From Candidatus Latescibacterota bacterium (GTDB lineage Bacteria > Latescibacterota > UBA2968 > GCA-2709665), in the NCBI GenBank assembly GCA_012271065.1, contig JAAXHE010000204.1, forward strand, positions 1-60,220: a stretch of 60,220 bases of DNA, in the 5' to 3' direction. The notes beneath the pieces are model-generated. The model had not been told where the DNA came from and did no database searches. It saw only the letters and a list, made by a program, of their open reading frames with translations. The position numbers were made by a program, and so were the translations under genes. Positions 8,004 to 16,703 of the stretch are shown piece by piece (positions within the stretch are counted from its first letter, which is position 1; each line of letters begins with the position of its first letter).

Positions 8004-9730
8004 GCCTGCCCTCGTTGGACGATTTCTTTCACGTATCCTACCAACGCTTCGATTGCGACGTCTCTCCTGTCCCGCTCGTTTCTCATTTTCACTTCCACCT
8101 CCCCCTTCGCCAGCCCCCTGGAACCCACGGTAATCCGGATGGGGATTCCGATCAGGTCCGCATCGTTGAACTTTACGCCCGCCCGCTCGTCGCGGTCATC
8201 CAGCAGCACTTCGATACCCTCGGCTTCCAGGTCCCGGCAGATCCGCTGTGCCGCCTCCAGCTCTCCCCGCGGCCGATTTCCGGAAAGCACCACGATATGC
8301 GCGTGGAACGGCGCGACCGAAATCGGCCAGACGATGCCCTGATCGTCGTGGTGTTCCTCGATTACGCAGGCCAGCAGGCGTCCGACGCCGATCCCGTAGG
8401 AACCCATCACCAGCGGACGGGCTTTGCCGTTCTCATCCAGAAAGTTCGCGCCCAGAGTCTCGCTGTATCTGGTGCCCAGCTTGAAGATATTCCCCACCTC
8501 CACCCCGCGCGCCGACCGCAGCGAGGCGCAGCATAAAGCGCATGGCATCCCCGCCTCCACCGCCACCAGGTCGGCGACCAGGTCCGCTTCGAAGTCCCTG
8601 CCCACGTTTACGTTCAGGCAGTGATGGTCCACCCTGTTCGCCCCGGATACCAGGTTGCCGGACTTCGCCACCAGGTCATCCACAACGATCAACGCATCCT
8701 CCGCGATGCCGATGGGAGATCCGTATCCTGGCTCGGCCCCGATCGCACGGATTTCATCCTCTGTCGCCGGCCGCATATCGACGGTCCCGACCGCGTTGGC
8801 CAACTTCGTTTCGCTGAGTTCGTGGTCTCCCCTAACAAGCGCGAAGATAAACCGTTCTTCTCCCTGCACGGAACCTGTCATAAACACCGCTTTGGCCGTT
8901 CGGCTTGCGGGAATGTCCAGGAACTGCGCCAGATCTTCAATGGTGGTACACCCCGGCGTGGCCACTTCCCGGAGCGGTTCCGGTGTCTCACCGACCGCCT
9001 CCTCCCTTTCATACACGGCAATCTGCCGGTTCGCACGGTAACCGCATCCGTCGCAGATCAGCAATGTATCCTCGCCCGCGGGATTCAGATACATGAATTC
9101 GTGCGCCCCGGTTCCACCCATCATACCGGTGTCGCTCTCCACCGAAACCACCTGATCCGCCAGGCCGGCCCGACGGAAGATATTCTCATAGGCCCGGTAC
9201 ATATCCTGATAGACCGATTCCAGGCCGGCTTCATCCAGGTCGAAGCTGTACGCGTCTTTCATCGTAAATTCCCGCACGCGTATCAGTCCGCCCCGGCTCC
9301 GGGGCTCGTCGCGGAATTTCGTCTGAATCTGAAACACGCGCATCGGCGCCTGACGATAGCTCCTGATCAGATGCCTCGCCAGATCCGTGACCGCCTCTTC
9401 GTGGGTCATTGCAAGGCACATGTTCCGCTCGGATCGATCCTGCATCCGGAGCATTTCAGGACCCACCTCGTTCCACCTCCCGCTTTCCTGCCAGAGCTCA
9501 GCCGGCTGCACGATGGGCATCAGCAGTTCCACGCAGTCAATTGCCGCCATCTCCTCCCGGAAGATCGCCTCGATCTTCCGGGCGACCCGGAGGCCCAGCG
9601 GCAGCGCGCTGAAGATGCCCGCGGCCAGCGGACGGATCAGCCCAGCCCGAAGCGCAAGCTGATGGCTGACCAGCTCCGCGTCGGCCGGCGCCTCACGAAG
9701 CGTCTGCGTAAAAAGGCTGCTATACCGCAT
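8000..9730 (-). CDS. proS: prolyl-tRNA synthetase
   Basis: Charges tRNA(Pro) with proline in the cytoplasm. The 576-residue protein has the bacterial-type architecture. The class II catalytic core comes first, with the IRVREFTMKDAYSFD region (motif 2 area). An inserted YbaK-like editing domain for mischarged Ala-tRNA(Pro) follows (FALVRGDHELSETK). Motif 3 (GSYGIGVGR) and a C-terminal anticodon-binding domain (LLDDRDERAGVKFNDADLIGIP) complete the protein. The start at 9730 is preferred because AGGAG lies five bases upstream; the earlier in-frame ATG at 9745 would use that Shine-Dalgarno site as coding sequence. The 76-residue gene downstream overlaps by four bases. Confidence 0.95.
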   Translation of the reverse strand: MRYSSLFTQTLREAPADAELVSHQLALRAGLIRPLAAGIFSALPLGLRVARKIEAIFREEMAAIDCVELLMPIVQPAELWQESGRWNEVGPEMLRMQDRSERNMCLAMTHEEAVTDLARHLIRSYRQAPMRVFQIQTKFRDEPRSRGGLIRVREFTMKDAYSFDLDEAGLESVYQDMYRAYENIFRRAGLADQVVSVESDTGMMGGTGAHEFMYLNPAGEDTLLICDGCGYRANRQIAVYEREEAVGETPEPLREVATPGCTTIEDLAQFLDIPASRTAKAVFMTGSVQGEERFIFALVRGDHELSETKLANAVGTVDMRPATEDEIRAIGAEPGYGSPIGIAEDALIVVDDLVAKSGNLVSGANRVDHHCLNVNVGRDFEADLVADLVAVEAGMPCALCCASLRSARGVEVGNIFKLGTRYSETLGANFLDENGKARPLVMGSYGIGVGRLLACVIEEHHDDQGIVWPISVAPFHAHIVVLSGNRPRGELEAAQRICRDLEAEGIEVLLDDRDERAGVKFNDADLIGIPIRITVGSRGLAKGEVEVKMRNERDRRDVAIEALVGYVKEIVQRGQA

Positions 9731-9785
9731 CAAGACTCCTTTCAATGTCTATCGAACCTCACCACTCGCGCACGCGGCGCGCTTT

Positions 9786-10535
9786 CTAGAAACTGAAAAG
9801 CCTCAGGGCGGTCCGGCCCATGATCCATTCGAGTTCGCTATCGGAAAGGAACGTCCAGCGGCGGGGCAAGTCTACCGCCATCTCGCAGGTTTCATGAAGA
9901 CTCACGGGCGGGAAATCGCTCCCCCACATCATCCGCTCGGCGCCGAACCGCTCCAGTGCCCGTTCGATGAAGGGCGTTGCCTCCTCGTAGGGAAATCCCT
10001 TCCCGAATCCATAGAATCCGGACAGCATGAAGACGGTGTTTTCGTACTTCGCGTATCCCATCAGGCGCTCATAGTCCGGCTCATCCGGGGTCTTCTCCAC
10101 GTCGGGGAACCAACCCATATGTTCGATGCGAAACATCGCGCGCGGATGCCGCCGGATACGCTCTTCCATAATGGGGCGAATCATGCCTGCCATGCCTCCG
10201 CTCAGACTGGCCATGATACCCAGTTCGCCAACAGTGTCCCAGACCGTCTCGTTATCGACAGAGGCCGGAATCCGCAGTCCCGCCAGACTGAATTCGGCCA
10301 CTTCGCGCCGGATCCGGTCGCCCGCGTCTGCGGCGTCGTAGTCCACCGCGCCCAGAGACGCGAACCGGCCCGGATAGAGGTCCATACAGTCTTTCAAATA
10401 GGCGTTATCGTGACATCCGCCGTACTGTACCAGCAGGGCCTTGTCGATTCCGGCCGATTCCATCTGCGCCAGAAGCACTTCAACAGCGACGTACTTGGTC
10501 AGACCCACGTGGACGTGGCCGTCGACAATGGTCAT
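9786..10535 (-). CDS. amidohydrolase-2 family metal-dependent hydrolase
   Basis: A TIM-barrel hydrolase or decarboxylase of the amidohydrolase 2 (PF04909) group, about 249 residues. The N-terminal metal-binding DGHVHVG (HxH) motif, a central His in IEHMGWFPD and the C-terminal MWGSDFPP motif with its catalytic Asp are all present. The substrate is unknown. The frame is open further upstream to 10646, but those residues are translated from a dispersed repeat (10587-10685). The ATG at 10535 has GGAGG six bases upstream and begins exactly before the HxH motif. Neighbouring minus-strand genes are also hydrolases, without an evident shared pathway. Confidence 0.8.
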   Translation of the reverse strand: MTIVDGHVHVGLTKYVAVEVLLAQMESAGIDKALLVQYGGCHDNAYLKDCMDLYPGRFASLGAVDYDAADAGDRIRREVAEFSLAGLRIPASVDNETVWDTVGELGIMASLSGGMAGMIRPIMEERIRRHPRAMFRIEHMGWFPDVEKTPDEPDYERLMGYAKYENTVFMLSGFYGFGKGFPYEEATPFIERALERFGAERMMWGSDFPPVSLHETCEMAVDLPRRWTFLSDSELEWIMGRTALRLFSF

Positions 10536-10586
10536 TCCATCCCTCCCCGGGTTGTATACGACGTCCAGTATCTGCCGTTCTCTTGG

Positions 10587-10685
10587 CAGTCCGTTGGAAA
10601 AGTCGCTCTGCAGGCGAGGCCGAGCAACGCAGTATTTCGACCGCAAGGGCCGGCCGTAGCCCGGATGGGCTTTTTCAACGGGCTG
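10587..10685 (-). mobile_element. MITE-like dispersed repeat, copy A (99 bp, imperfect inverted termini)
   Basis: On the minus strand the element begins CAGCCCGTTGAAAAAG, and its other end is the inverted match CAGTCCGTTGGAAAAG, giving 16-bp imperfect terminal inverted repeats. The interior (CCATCCGGGCTACGGCCGG, then TTGCGGTCGAAA and CTGCGTTGC) is shared with copies at 43089-43247 and 60098-60220. It has no coding capacity of its own, so any movement would need a transposase supplied elsewhere. Confidence 0.6.
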
Positions 10686-10703
10686 TTAGACCAGCGGCGT
10701 CAT

Positions 10704-11525
10704 TCAGATCTCTATAACCAGCCCGTCTTCGGCCACGAGCACCTCGCCGTCGTATCCGCCCCGGATCTGTGCCGCCATCTGATAGGGAGAGGACCGGTCT
10801 CCCGTAATGTCTTCAATCACCAGGTGTTTGATCATAACGCGTTTCACTTCCGCTTTCCGCGCGATATCCGCAATGTCCGCTGGCGTAATATGCCATGCGC
10901 CCCACGGTTGCGTCTCCAGGAATTCCGGCGTTCCGGAACACTCGATGGCGAGGAGGTCCGCGCCTTTACAAAACGCCGGAAAGTTTTCATCGGGGGCGCC
11001 GTCTCCCGTGATGATGACGCGACGGTCGCCCGCGTCCACTCGGTAGGCCAGGGTCGGAATATTCCCGTGGTCGGTAAACACGGCGGATATCCGGTAGTCC
11101 TCCCGATCCAGAAAACAGCGACTTCCGTCCACTTCGATCACCTCGGGATCGAGCGGATGGATGTCCTTTCCGTGACTCAGCCGGCTGCTGATGTCCTGTT
11201 CAAAGGGCGGCCTGATAATTCTCTCCACGAAATCCCGTGTGCCCGTGGGCCCGTAAATTATCAGTCGACGATTTCGCACCTTTACCCATCCCGCGAAAAC
11301 CAGATAGGGCACATCCACAATATGATCGAAGTGCAGATGCGTCAGAAACAGCCGGTCCACTTCCTCGCACCCCACGCCCGCGCGCGCCAGGTTCGTGCCG
11401 GCGCTGCGCCCGCAGTCGAACATCAACACCTCGTCTCCGATCCGGAGCATCTGGGCCGGGCCGCCGCGAACCGGGTTGTCCCGGACGGCGCCGCTGCCCA
11501 GCATCACGAACGTCATTTCGGGCAT
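10704..11525 (-). CDS. metallo-beta-lactamase fold hydrolase (RNase Z/arylsulfatase-like)
   Basis: A 273-residue MBL-fold hydrolase. The signature HLHFDH is at residues 63-68, preceded by FDCGRSAGTNLARAG and followed by TDHGNIPTLAYRV, DGAPDENF and a C-terminal IKHLVIE histidine. This arrangement resembles RNase Z-like and AtsA-type arylsulfatase enzymes with two zinc ions; RNase Z itself is usually longer and carries an exosite that I do not see. AAGGA lies seven bases before the ATG. The substrate is uncertain, possibly a phosphodiester or sulfate ester. It is transcribed with the flanking minus-strand genes but separated from each by repeat-bearing gaps. Confidence 0.75.
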   Translation of the reverse strand: MPEMTFVMLGSGAVRDNPVRGGPAQMLRIGDEVLMFDCGRSAGTNLARAGVGCEEVDRLFLTHLHFDHIVDVPYLVFAGWVKVRNRRLIIYGPTGTRDFVERIIRPPFEQDISSRLSHGKDIHPLDPEVIEVDGSRCFLDREDYRISAVFTDHGNIPTLAYRVDAGDRRVIITGDGAPDENFPAFCKGADLLAIECSGTPEFLETQPWGAWHITPADIADIARKAEVKRVMIKHLVIEDITGDRSSPYQMAAQIRGGYDGEVLVAEDGLVIEI

Positions 11526-11579
11526 TGCCGATCCTTCTCAATATTGAACAGTCGCGTCTCTCGGTCCGACAATTGCGCC

Positions 11580-11637
11580 GCGAACTGCCAGTTCGCTCTA
11601 CCGGATCACGCATTCGCGCGGCGAACTTCCAGTTCGC
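11580..11637. repeat. two tandem palindromes (GCGAACTG family)
   Basis: GCGAACTG/CAGTTCGC at 11580-11596 and GCGAACT/AGTTCGC at 11621-11637, about 40 bases apart, lie between the MBL-fold gene and the glycosyltransferase. They match the palindrome at 2164-2186 in arms and in the following ggTAC/gTTAC, so a dispersed REP-like family is likelier than a gene-specific operator. Confidence 0.5.
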
Positions 11638-11666
11638 GTTACCCGACCAAGCCCGTGTCAATCATC

Positions 11667-12743
11667 CTAATCCGGCCTCTCAGGCCCATATTGATACGCC
11701 TCGAGCGTCTTTTCCGCAATCGGCCCCCAGGACAACGCCTTCGCTCGCTGAAACGCGCTCTCCGAGCAGGCCGGCATGTCGCGCTGCTGGATCTCCGCCA
11801 TGGCCCGCTCCAGCCCATTCCTGTCTTTTGCGTCGTATATGATTCCGGAGCTTTCGTCCAACAGCTCCGGGAGACAGCCGATTCCGGGCGCGATGACCGG
11901 CCGTGCGAAAGACATCGCCGTGATCGCCGATCCGGAAGTCAGCATATCCACAAAGGGCAGTACCATCACGTCTGCCGCGTTGAAGAAGAGCTGGAGCTCC
12001 TCGTCAGGGAAAAACTCGGCCGTCTGCATAAGAATTCTCCGGTCTCCGGCGCGCGCCCGGGCGACCACGTCCGCGCTGTATTCGCTGTTCACCTTGGCGG
12101 CGAGGAGCAGCCTGAGATGCTCGCCCGGCAGCCGGGAGAACGCCTCGAGCAGGTGCTCGACGCCCTTATAGCGTTTCACGTTTCCGAAAAACAGATACAC
12201 GAACCCGTCGGGGGCGAGCCCCAACGCTTTCCTGGCCTCGACGCGCGACACCTTGTTCTCGTACGCCTCTATGAAATGACCGTGGGGAATCGTAAAGATC
12301 CCGCGTGTCCGGTGAAAGTGATCCAATACCTGCGCGCGTCCGTACTCGCAATGTACGATCAGGGCTGTCGCAAGCTGCGTGATCGCGAGGCGCGCAAGGC
12401 GGTCCAGGCCCGGATGCGGACGTTCGTGAGGATACAGGTTGTGGACGGTCCATACAACCCGGTAACCCAGGGACCGCGCGCGGGCCAGATGGCCGATAAG
12501 CGCTGCGCACTTTCTGACGCTCTCACCGGCATCGTCCGCGTTATACATATAGGAGGGCCAGTTCAGGTGCAAAATGTCCACCCGGCCCCGGTTTTCCATC
12601 AACCACGATTCGCTCAGGTCCTCATCGTACCCGGCTTCCAGCTCCACCCCTACCCCCGCCATCGCCCGGGCGAGCAAGGGGCCGTAAGGATTGTTTTTCT
12701 CGAATCCAAGCCCGGCCTTGCCCCAGTAGAATACCGACCGCAT
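11667..12743 (-). CDS. GT4-like glycosyltransferase
   Basis: A 358-residue GT-B fold glycosyltransferase. The C-terminal half has the family hallmarks: FVYLFFGNVKRYKGVEHLLEAF (nucleotide-sugar domain start), a DEELQLFFNAADVMVLPF stretch, and a GSAITAMSFARPVIAP segment where GT4 enzymes carry the E-x7-E region. The N-terminal Rossmann half includes VDILHLNWPSYMY and VVWTVHNLYPHE. It probably transfers a sugar onto a cell-surface glycan or a small molecule; donor and acceptor are unknown. No other surface-polysaccharide genes are adjacent. Confidence 0.75.
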   Translation of the reverse strand: MRSVFYWGKAGLGFEKNNPYGPLLARAMAGVGVELEAGYDEDLSESWLMENRGRVDILHLNWPSYMYNADDAGESVRKCAALIGHLARARSLGYRVVWTVHNLYPHERPHPGLDRLARLAITQLATALIVHCEYGRAQVLDHFHRTRGIFTIPHGHFIEAYENKVSRVEARKALGLAPDGFVYLFFGNVKRYKGVEHLLEAFSRLPGEHLRLLLAAKVNSEYSADVVARARAGDRRILMQTAEFFPDEELQLFFNAADVMVLPFVDMLTSGSAITAMSFARPVIAPGIGCLPELLDESSGIIYDAKDRNGLERAMAEIQQRDMPACSESAFQRAKALSWGPIAEKTLEAYQYGPERPD

Positions 12744-12806
12744 ACGTGTCTCCGTTTCAGCCGATTTCGTTGCCGGCAGCCACGCCGGGATTCCAGCTTT
12801 AATTCC

Positions 12807-14765
12807 CTACAACAACAGTCTCCGGACCGTCCGGCTCCACCGCTTCTGGAAGTACAGGTCTCCGTTCAAATATACGTTCAGTCCCAGGTTCATCACAAAA
12901 CAATCCGCGTTGCTGGTCAGCGATCCGGTCGCTTCGGAACGCGCCTCGCACCCCGGCCACGCGACCGTTGCCAGCTTTTTCGAACGGGTCCAGGCCTCCT
13001 CCGGCGTTCGGTTCGACACCCCCATCTCGCCTTCCCCGCCAAACAGAACCAGGCGGTATCGGTCTTCCAGCACGTCGTGCGCCACCTGCCATGGCGCGTT
13101 GCCGGACCCGGTCGCCCTTGCGGGATGCGGAGAAGGCGAATAGGCGAACTCAGGATCTGCGCCCCCATTCCACACCGGCAATCCGATTGTCGACGGGAAT
13201 TCCGGTCCCCAGTGAACCGTGATCCGGCCCGACCGAGGCGTGGGCCATACATTTGGGAAATCCGATCCGTTGACGCTGATCCCGATCCGGTGACCCTTCC
13301 GGAATCGCCACGCAGTTGCTTCCATATGAAACGCGGCCAGAGAGACCTCGCCCGGAACCATGGGGACAGCCCGGTCCATTCCCTCACGCCGGGTCGCATT
13401 CAATATACCCTTGCTCACGAGCACGCTCGTCCCATCCGGCGCAATCTCCAACAGCCGTACGGCTACGGGTATCACCTCGACGTCGGAACCGACATACAGG
13501 CTGAACGTTGGCGTTCCAAGGATCGAAGTCGGCTCCTCAAGGGCCGGTGAAACAAAATTGATCGCCCGCGCCGAATCCTCCCGCTGGTCTCCCGGCAGCG
13601 TGAAAGGCGTCCCGCCGTCCCACAACCCGCCGTGCCGGCAGGCTGCCGGGAGATATGCTACTGACATCTTTCCCACTTCCGCCGCCGGGCGGTCTATCAG
13701 GCTTTCGCCGTGAAGGTAGAACGTCTCCTGCGCCTGCCGCGGAAGGTCTTCCGCCATCCGCCATCCGCCGGCTATCATGGTGCGATCCGTCACCGGTTCT
13801 TCATATTCCCGCTGGTATATCTGCACCGGGGGTTCTTCCGTAACGCCGTTATCCATCTCCTTAAGCCAGCGGTCCCACCAGCGCAGCAACTCGTAGAAGA
13901 TGTCGATTCGGGGTCCGCAGTGCGACTGGTCCCCGTACGAATGCGACCATGGACCCATGAGCAAGCGCCTGGGCGACCGAAGCTCCCGGTACACGCGCAG
14001 CGGCGGCGTGGGGTACCCGTCGTGCCAGCCGCCAATCAACAGGGCCGCTGCGGAAATTCGATCGTAATGCCCGGAAATCGATCCCACCGCCCAATAATCA
14101 TCCTCCATCTGATGGGAAATCCACTTCAGCAGATAGGGCTCGTTCTCTTCGAGCCGCTGCTGCCAGAGTTCGCTCCATCGTTCGCCCACGGCTTCCCGGA
14201 ACGGGGGCAGCCCGTTGCGGGCCACCATATTCAGGCCGTAGGTCAACATATCGTAAAAGCCGCGAAGACATCCTCCCTTGTAGTGACAGTCATCCGTATA
14301 CCTTCGGTCCGTAAAATAGGCTGGCGCGATCGCTTTCAGCGCGGGCGGCGCCGTGGCCGCAACCTGCAGGGTCGTAAAACCGCTGTAGGACGTACCCAGC
14401 ATCCCCACGCGGCCACTGCACCACGGCTGGCCCGCCAGCCATGCGATTGCGTCGTATCCGTCCCGAGTTTCCTCCACCATATATTCGTCTTTGCTCACGC
14501 CTTCCGAGTTTCCCGTCCCGCGTGCGTTCAAGTAGACAAATGCATATCCCCGCTCGGCGAAATACCGTGCCATGGGCGATGTTGTTCCGTCCGATCCCCC
14601 CCGGTACGGGTCGTACCACACCAGTGCCGGAAAAGCGCCTTCGGCCAACGGCCGCGTTATTGTCGCGCCCAGGGTGATTCCGTCACGCGCAGGGATGCGA
14701 TATCGATTGCTCGTTTCAAATCCGTACTCAGCCGCGGAACAGACATTCCTCTTCGAGATGTCCAC
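12807..14765 (-). CDS. CocE/NonD family hydrolase
   Basis: An alpha/beta hydrolase of the CocE/NonD or X-Pro dipeptidyl-peptidase (S15) type, about 650 residues. The catalytic serine lies in GTSYSGFTT. The catalytic domain also shows ARDGITLGATITRP at the N-terminus, YLNARGTGNSEG, and a GGWHDGYPT segment with the catalytic His/Asp region. A C-terminal jelly-roll domain ends with the typical ISVNGSDFPNVWP. It would hydrolyse an acyl or peptide-like ester of unknown identity. An ATG at 14855 is in frame but lies only 11 bases from the divergent UbiD gene and lacks a ribosome-binding site. A GTG at 14765 preceded by AGGTGA, about ten bases away, starts closer to the conserved domain, so I chose it with moderate certainty. 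Confidence 0.8.
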   Translation of the reverse strand: MDISKRNVCSAAEYGFETSNRYRIPARDGITLGATITRPLAEGAFPALVWYDPYRGGSDGTTSPMARYFAERGYAFVYLNARGTGNSEGVSKDEYMVEETRDGYDAIAWLAGQPWCSGRVGMLGTSYSGFTTLQVAATAPPALKAIAPAYFTDRRYTDDCHYKGGCLRGFYDMLTYGLNMVARNGLPPFREAVGERWSELWQQRLEENEPYLLKWISHQMEDDYWAVGSISGHYDRISAAALLIGGWHDGYPTPPLRVYRELRSPRRLLMGPWSHSYGDQSHCGPRIDIFYELLRWWDRWLKEMDNGVTEEPPVQIYQREYEEPVTDRTMIAGGWRMAEDLPRQAQETFYLHGESLIDRPAAEVGKMSVAYLPAACRHGGLWDGGTPFTLPGDQREDSARAINFVSPALEEPTSILGTPTFSLYVGSDVEVIPVAVRLLEIAPDGTSVLVSKGILNATRREGMDRAVPMVPGEVSLAAFHMEATAWRFRKGHRIGISVNGSDFPNVWPTPRSGRITVHWGPEFPSTIGLPVWNGGADPEFAYSPSPHPARATGSGNAPWQVAHDVLEDRYRLVLFGGEGEMGVSNRTPEEAWTRSKKLATVAWPGCEARSEATGSLTSNADCFVMNLGLNVYLNGDLYFQKRWSRTVRRLLL

Positions 14766-14866
14766 CGGTAATCCCTCACCTTTGTGTTGACAGTGTCTTC
14801 CGGATTGTTTACCTAAAAACAGGACTAACAGGTCTGCATCGGCAATAGTACTCAATCGGGGAAGAG

Positions 14867-16696
14867 ATGCGTTACAGGAACATGCGCCACTGCGTCCAGG
14901 ATCTGGAGAAAAACGGCCACCTCGTCCGTATCAGGGAGGAAGTCGATCCGGACCTTGAAATGGCCGAAATCCACCGCCGCGTCTACCAGGCCCGCGGTCC
15001 TGCGGTTTTTTATGAGAACGTCAAGGGCAGTATTTTTCCGGCCGTGTCGAACCTGTTCGGCGCCCTGGAACGGTCCCGCTTCATCTTCCGCTCCACGCTG
15101 AAGTGGGTCAGGCGTCTGATTGAAATCAAAGCCGACCCGCCCGCCTATCTGAAAGCGCCCTGGAAAGCCGCGGGCATCGCCAGCATCGCGCTGAACATCC
15201 CGCCGCGAAGGGTCCCGTCCGGCCCCGTCTTCAAACATACGACCACGATCGCCGGTCTCCCGCAGATCAAGTGCTGGCCGGACGACGGCGGCGCGTTCAT
15301 CCTGCTCCCGCAGGTCTACACCGAAGATCCACTGAATCCAGGTATCCTCAGTTCCAACCTCGGGATGTATCGCATTCAAATGTCGGGCAACCGATACGAA
15401 CCCGATCGGGAGGTCGGGCTGCATTACCAGATCCGGCGGGACATCGGCATCCACCATACAAACGCCATCGAAAGCGGCGAGCCGCTTCGGGTGAGCGTTT
15501 TCGTGGGCGGGCCGCCCGCGCACACATTCGCGGCGGTCATGCCCCTTCCCGAAGGCCTGCCTGAAGTCGCTTTCGCGGGCGGGCTGGCCGGACGTCGCTT
15601 CCGATATGCACTAAAAAACGGCTTCACGATATCCGCCGAAGCCGATTTCTGTATCACGGGGGAAGTTGTCCCGGGCGAAACCCTGCCGGAAGGCCCATTC
15701 GGCGATCACCTGGGATATTACAGCCTGGCGCACGAGTTTCCCGTTTTGCGCGTCGATTCCGTCTATCACCGCAAGGACGCCGTCTGGCCCTTCACCGTCG
15801 TTGGCCGCCCGCCCCAGGAAGACACCGCGTTCGGAGAACTCATTCACGAATTGACGGGCCCCATGGTTCCGGTCGAACTTCCGGGTCTGAAAGCCATCAA
15901 CGCCGTTGACGCCGCCGGCGTTCACCCCCTGCTCCTGGCCGTCGGGAGCGAGCGCTACGTGCCCTATCGCGAACGGCAACCCCAGGAGATCCTCACCATT
16001 GCCAACGCGCTGCTGGGGTTCGGCGCGTGCTCGCTCGCCAAGTATCTATTGATCGCCGCGGGCGAAGACAACCCGGAACTGGACATTCACGACATTGCCG
16101 GCTTTTTCCGCCACCTCCTCGAGCGCGTGGACTGGACCCGCGATCTTCACTTTCAGACCCGCACAACCATCGATACCCTGGACTATTCCGGCACCGGCCT
16201 GAATGAAGGTTCGAAGGTTGTAATCGCGGCGGCGGGCGCAAAAAAACGGGATCTGCCTGTCGAGATTCCCGGCGGTCTGCGTCTGCCCGACGATCTGAAG
16301 AATCCGAAGGTCGCGCTTCCGGGCATCCTCGCGGTCGAGGCGCCCCCCTTCAGCTCTCCTGGCGACGGGGAAACGGCGCAAAGGCTGACCGCCGCCCTGG
16401 AATCCGTGGAGCAGCTTCAGGGCTTTCCGTTGATCCTGCTCGTGGACGACGCTGACTTCACGGCGCGCACGCTGAACAATTTCCTGTGGGTTACGTTTAC
16501 CCGTTCCAATCCCTCGCATGATATCTACGGTGTCGGGAGTTTCATCGAAAACAAACACTGGGGCTGTCACGGCCCCTTGATCATCGACGCCCGCCTGAAG
16601 CCCCACCACGCGCCGCCTCTGGTTGAAGACCCCCGAATTACGCGGAAAGTCGATCGTCTGGGCGAGCGCAACGGCCCCCTGCACGGTATTATCTGA
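14867..16696 (+). CDS. UbiD family decarboxylase
   Basis: A 609-residue member of the UbiD family, reversible (de)carboxylases that use prenylated FMN made by UbiX. The characteristic EGPFGDHLGYY segment, which holds acidic active-site residues, is near residue 275, and HKDAVWPFTVVGRPPQED follows. The N-terminus (MRHCVQDLEKNGHLVRI) is typical. The length matches the roughly 600-residue group rather than E. coli UbiD (about 500). No ubiX gene or other ubiquinone gene is near, so the substrate may be an aromatic or alpha,beta-unsaturated acid rather than a quinone precursor. The start has only a weak GGGGAAGAG ahead of it. It is divergent from the CocE/NonD gene. Confidence 0.85.
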   Translation: MRYRNMRHCVQDLEKNGHLVRIREEVDPDLEMAEIHRRVYQARGPAVFYENVKGSIFPAVSNLFGALERSRFIFRSTLKWVRRLIEIKADPPAYLKAPWKAAGIASIALNIPPRRVPSGPVFKHTTTIAGLPQIKCWPDDGGAFILLPQVYTEDPLNPGILSSNLGMYRIQMSGNRYEPDREVGLHYQIRRDIGIHHTNAIESGEPLRVSVFVGGPPAHTFAAVMPLPEGLPEVAFAGGLAGRRFRYALKNGFTISAEADFCITGEVVPGETLPEGPFGDHLGYYSLAHEFPVLRVDSVYHRKDAVWPFTVVGRPPQEDTAFGELIHELTGPMVPVELPGLKAINAVDAAGVHPLLLAVGSERYVPYRERQPQEILTIANALLGFGACSLAKYLLIAAGEDNPELDIHDIAGFFRHLLERVDWTRDLHFQTRTTIDTLDYSGTGLNEGSKVVIAAAGAKKRDLPVEIPGGLRLPDDLKNPKVALPGILAVEAPPFSSPGDGETAQRLTAALESVEQLQGFPLILLVDDADFTARTLNNFLWVTFTRSNPSHDIYGVGSFIENKHWGCHGPLIIDARLKPHHAPPLVEDPRITRKVDRLGERNGPLHGII

Positions 16697-16703
16697 ATAA
16701 CTT

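Noticed and set aside
8621..9796. 391-residue plus-strand frame opposite proS
   Set aside because: Complementary to the strongly conserved prolyl-tRNA synthetase; no motifs.
9894..13550. 1218-residue plus-strand open frame
   Set aside because: It lies antisense across an amidohydrolase, an MBL-fold protein, a glycosyltransferase and part of the CocE/NonD gene, all with clear motifs; the stop-free frame is a result of high GC content.
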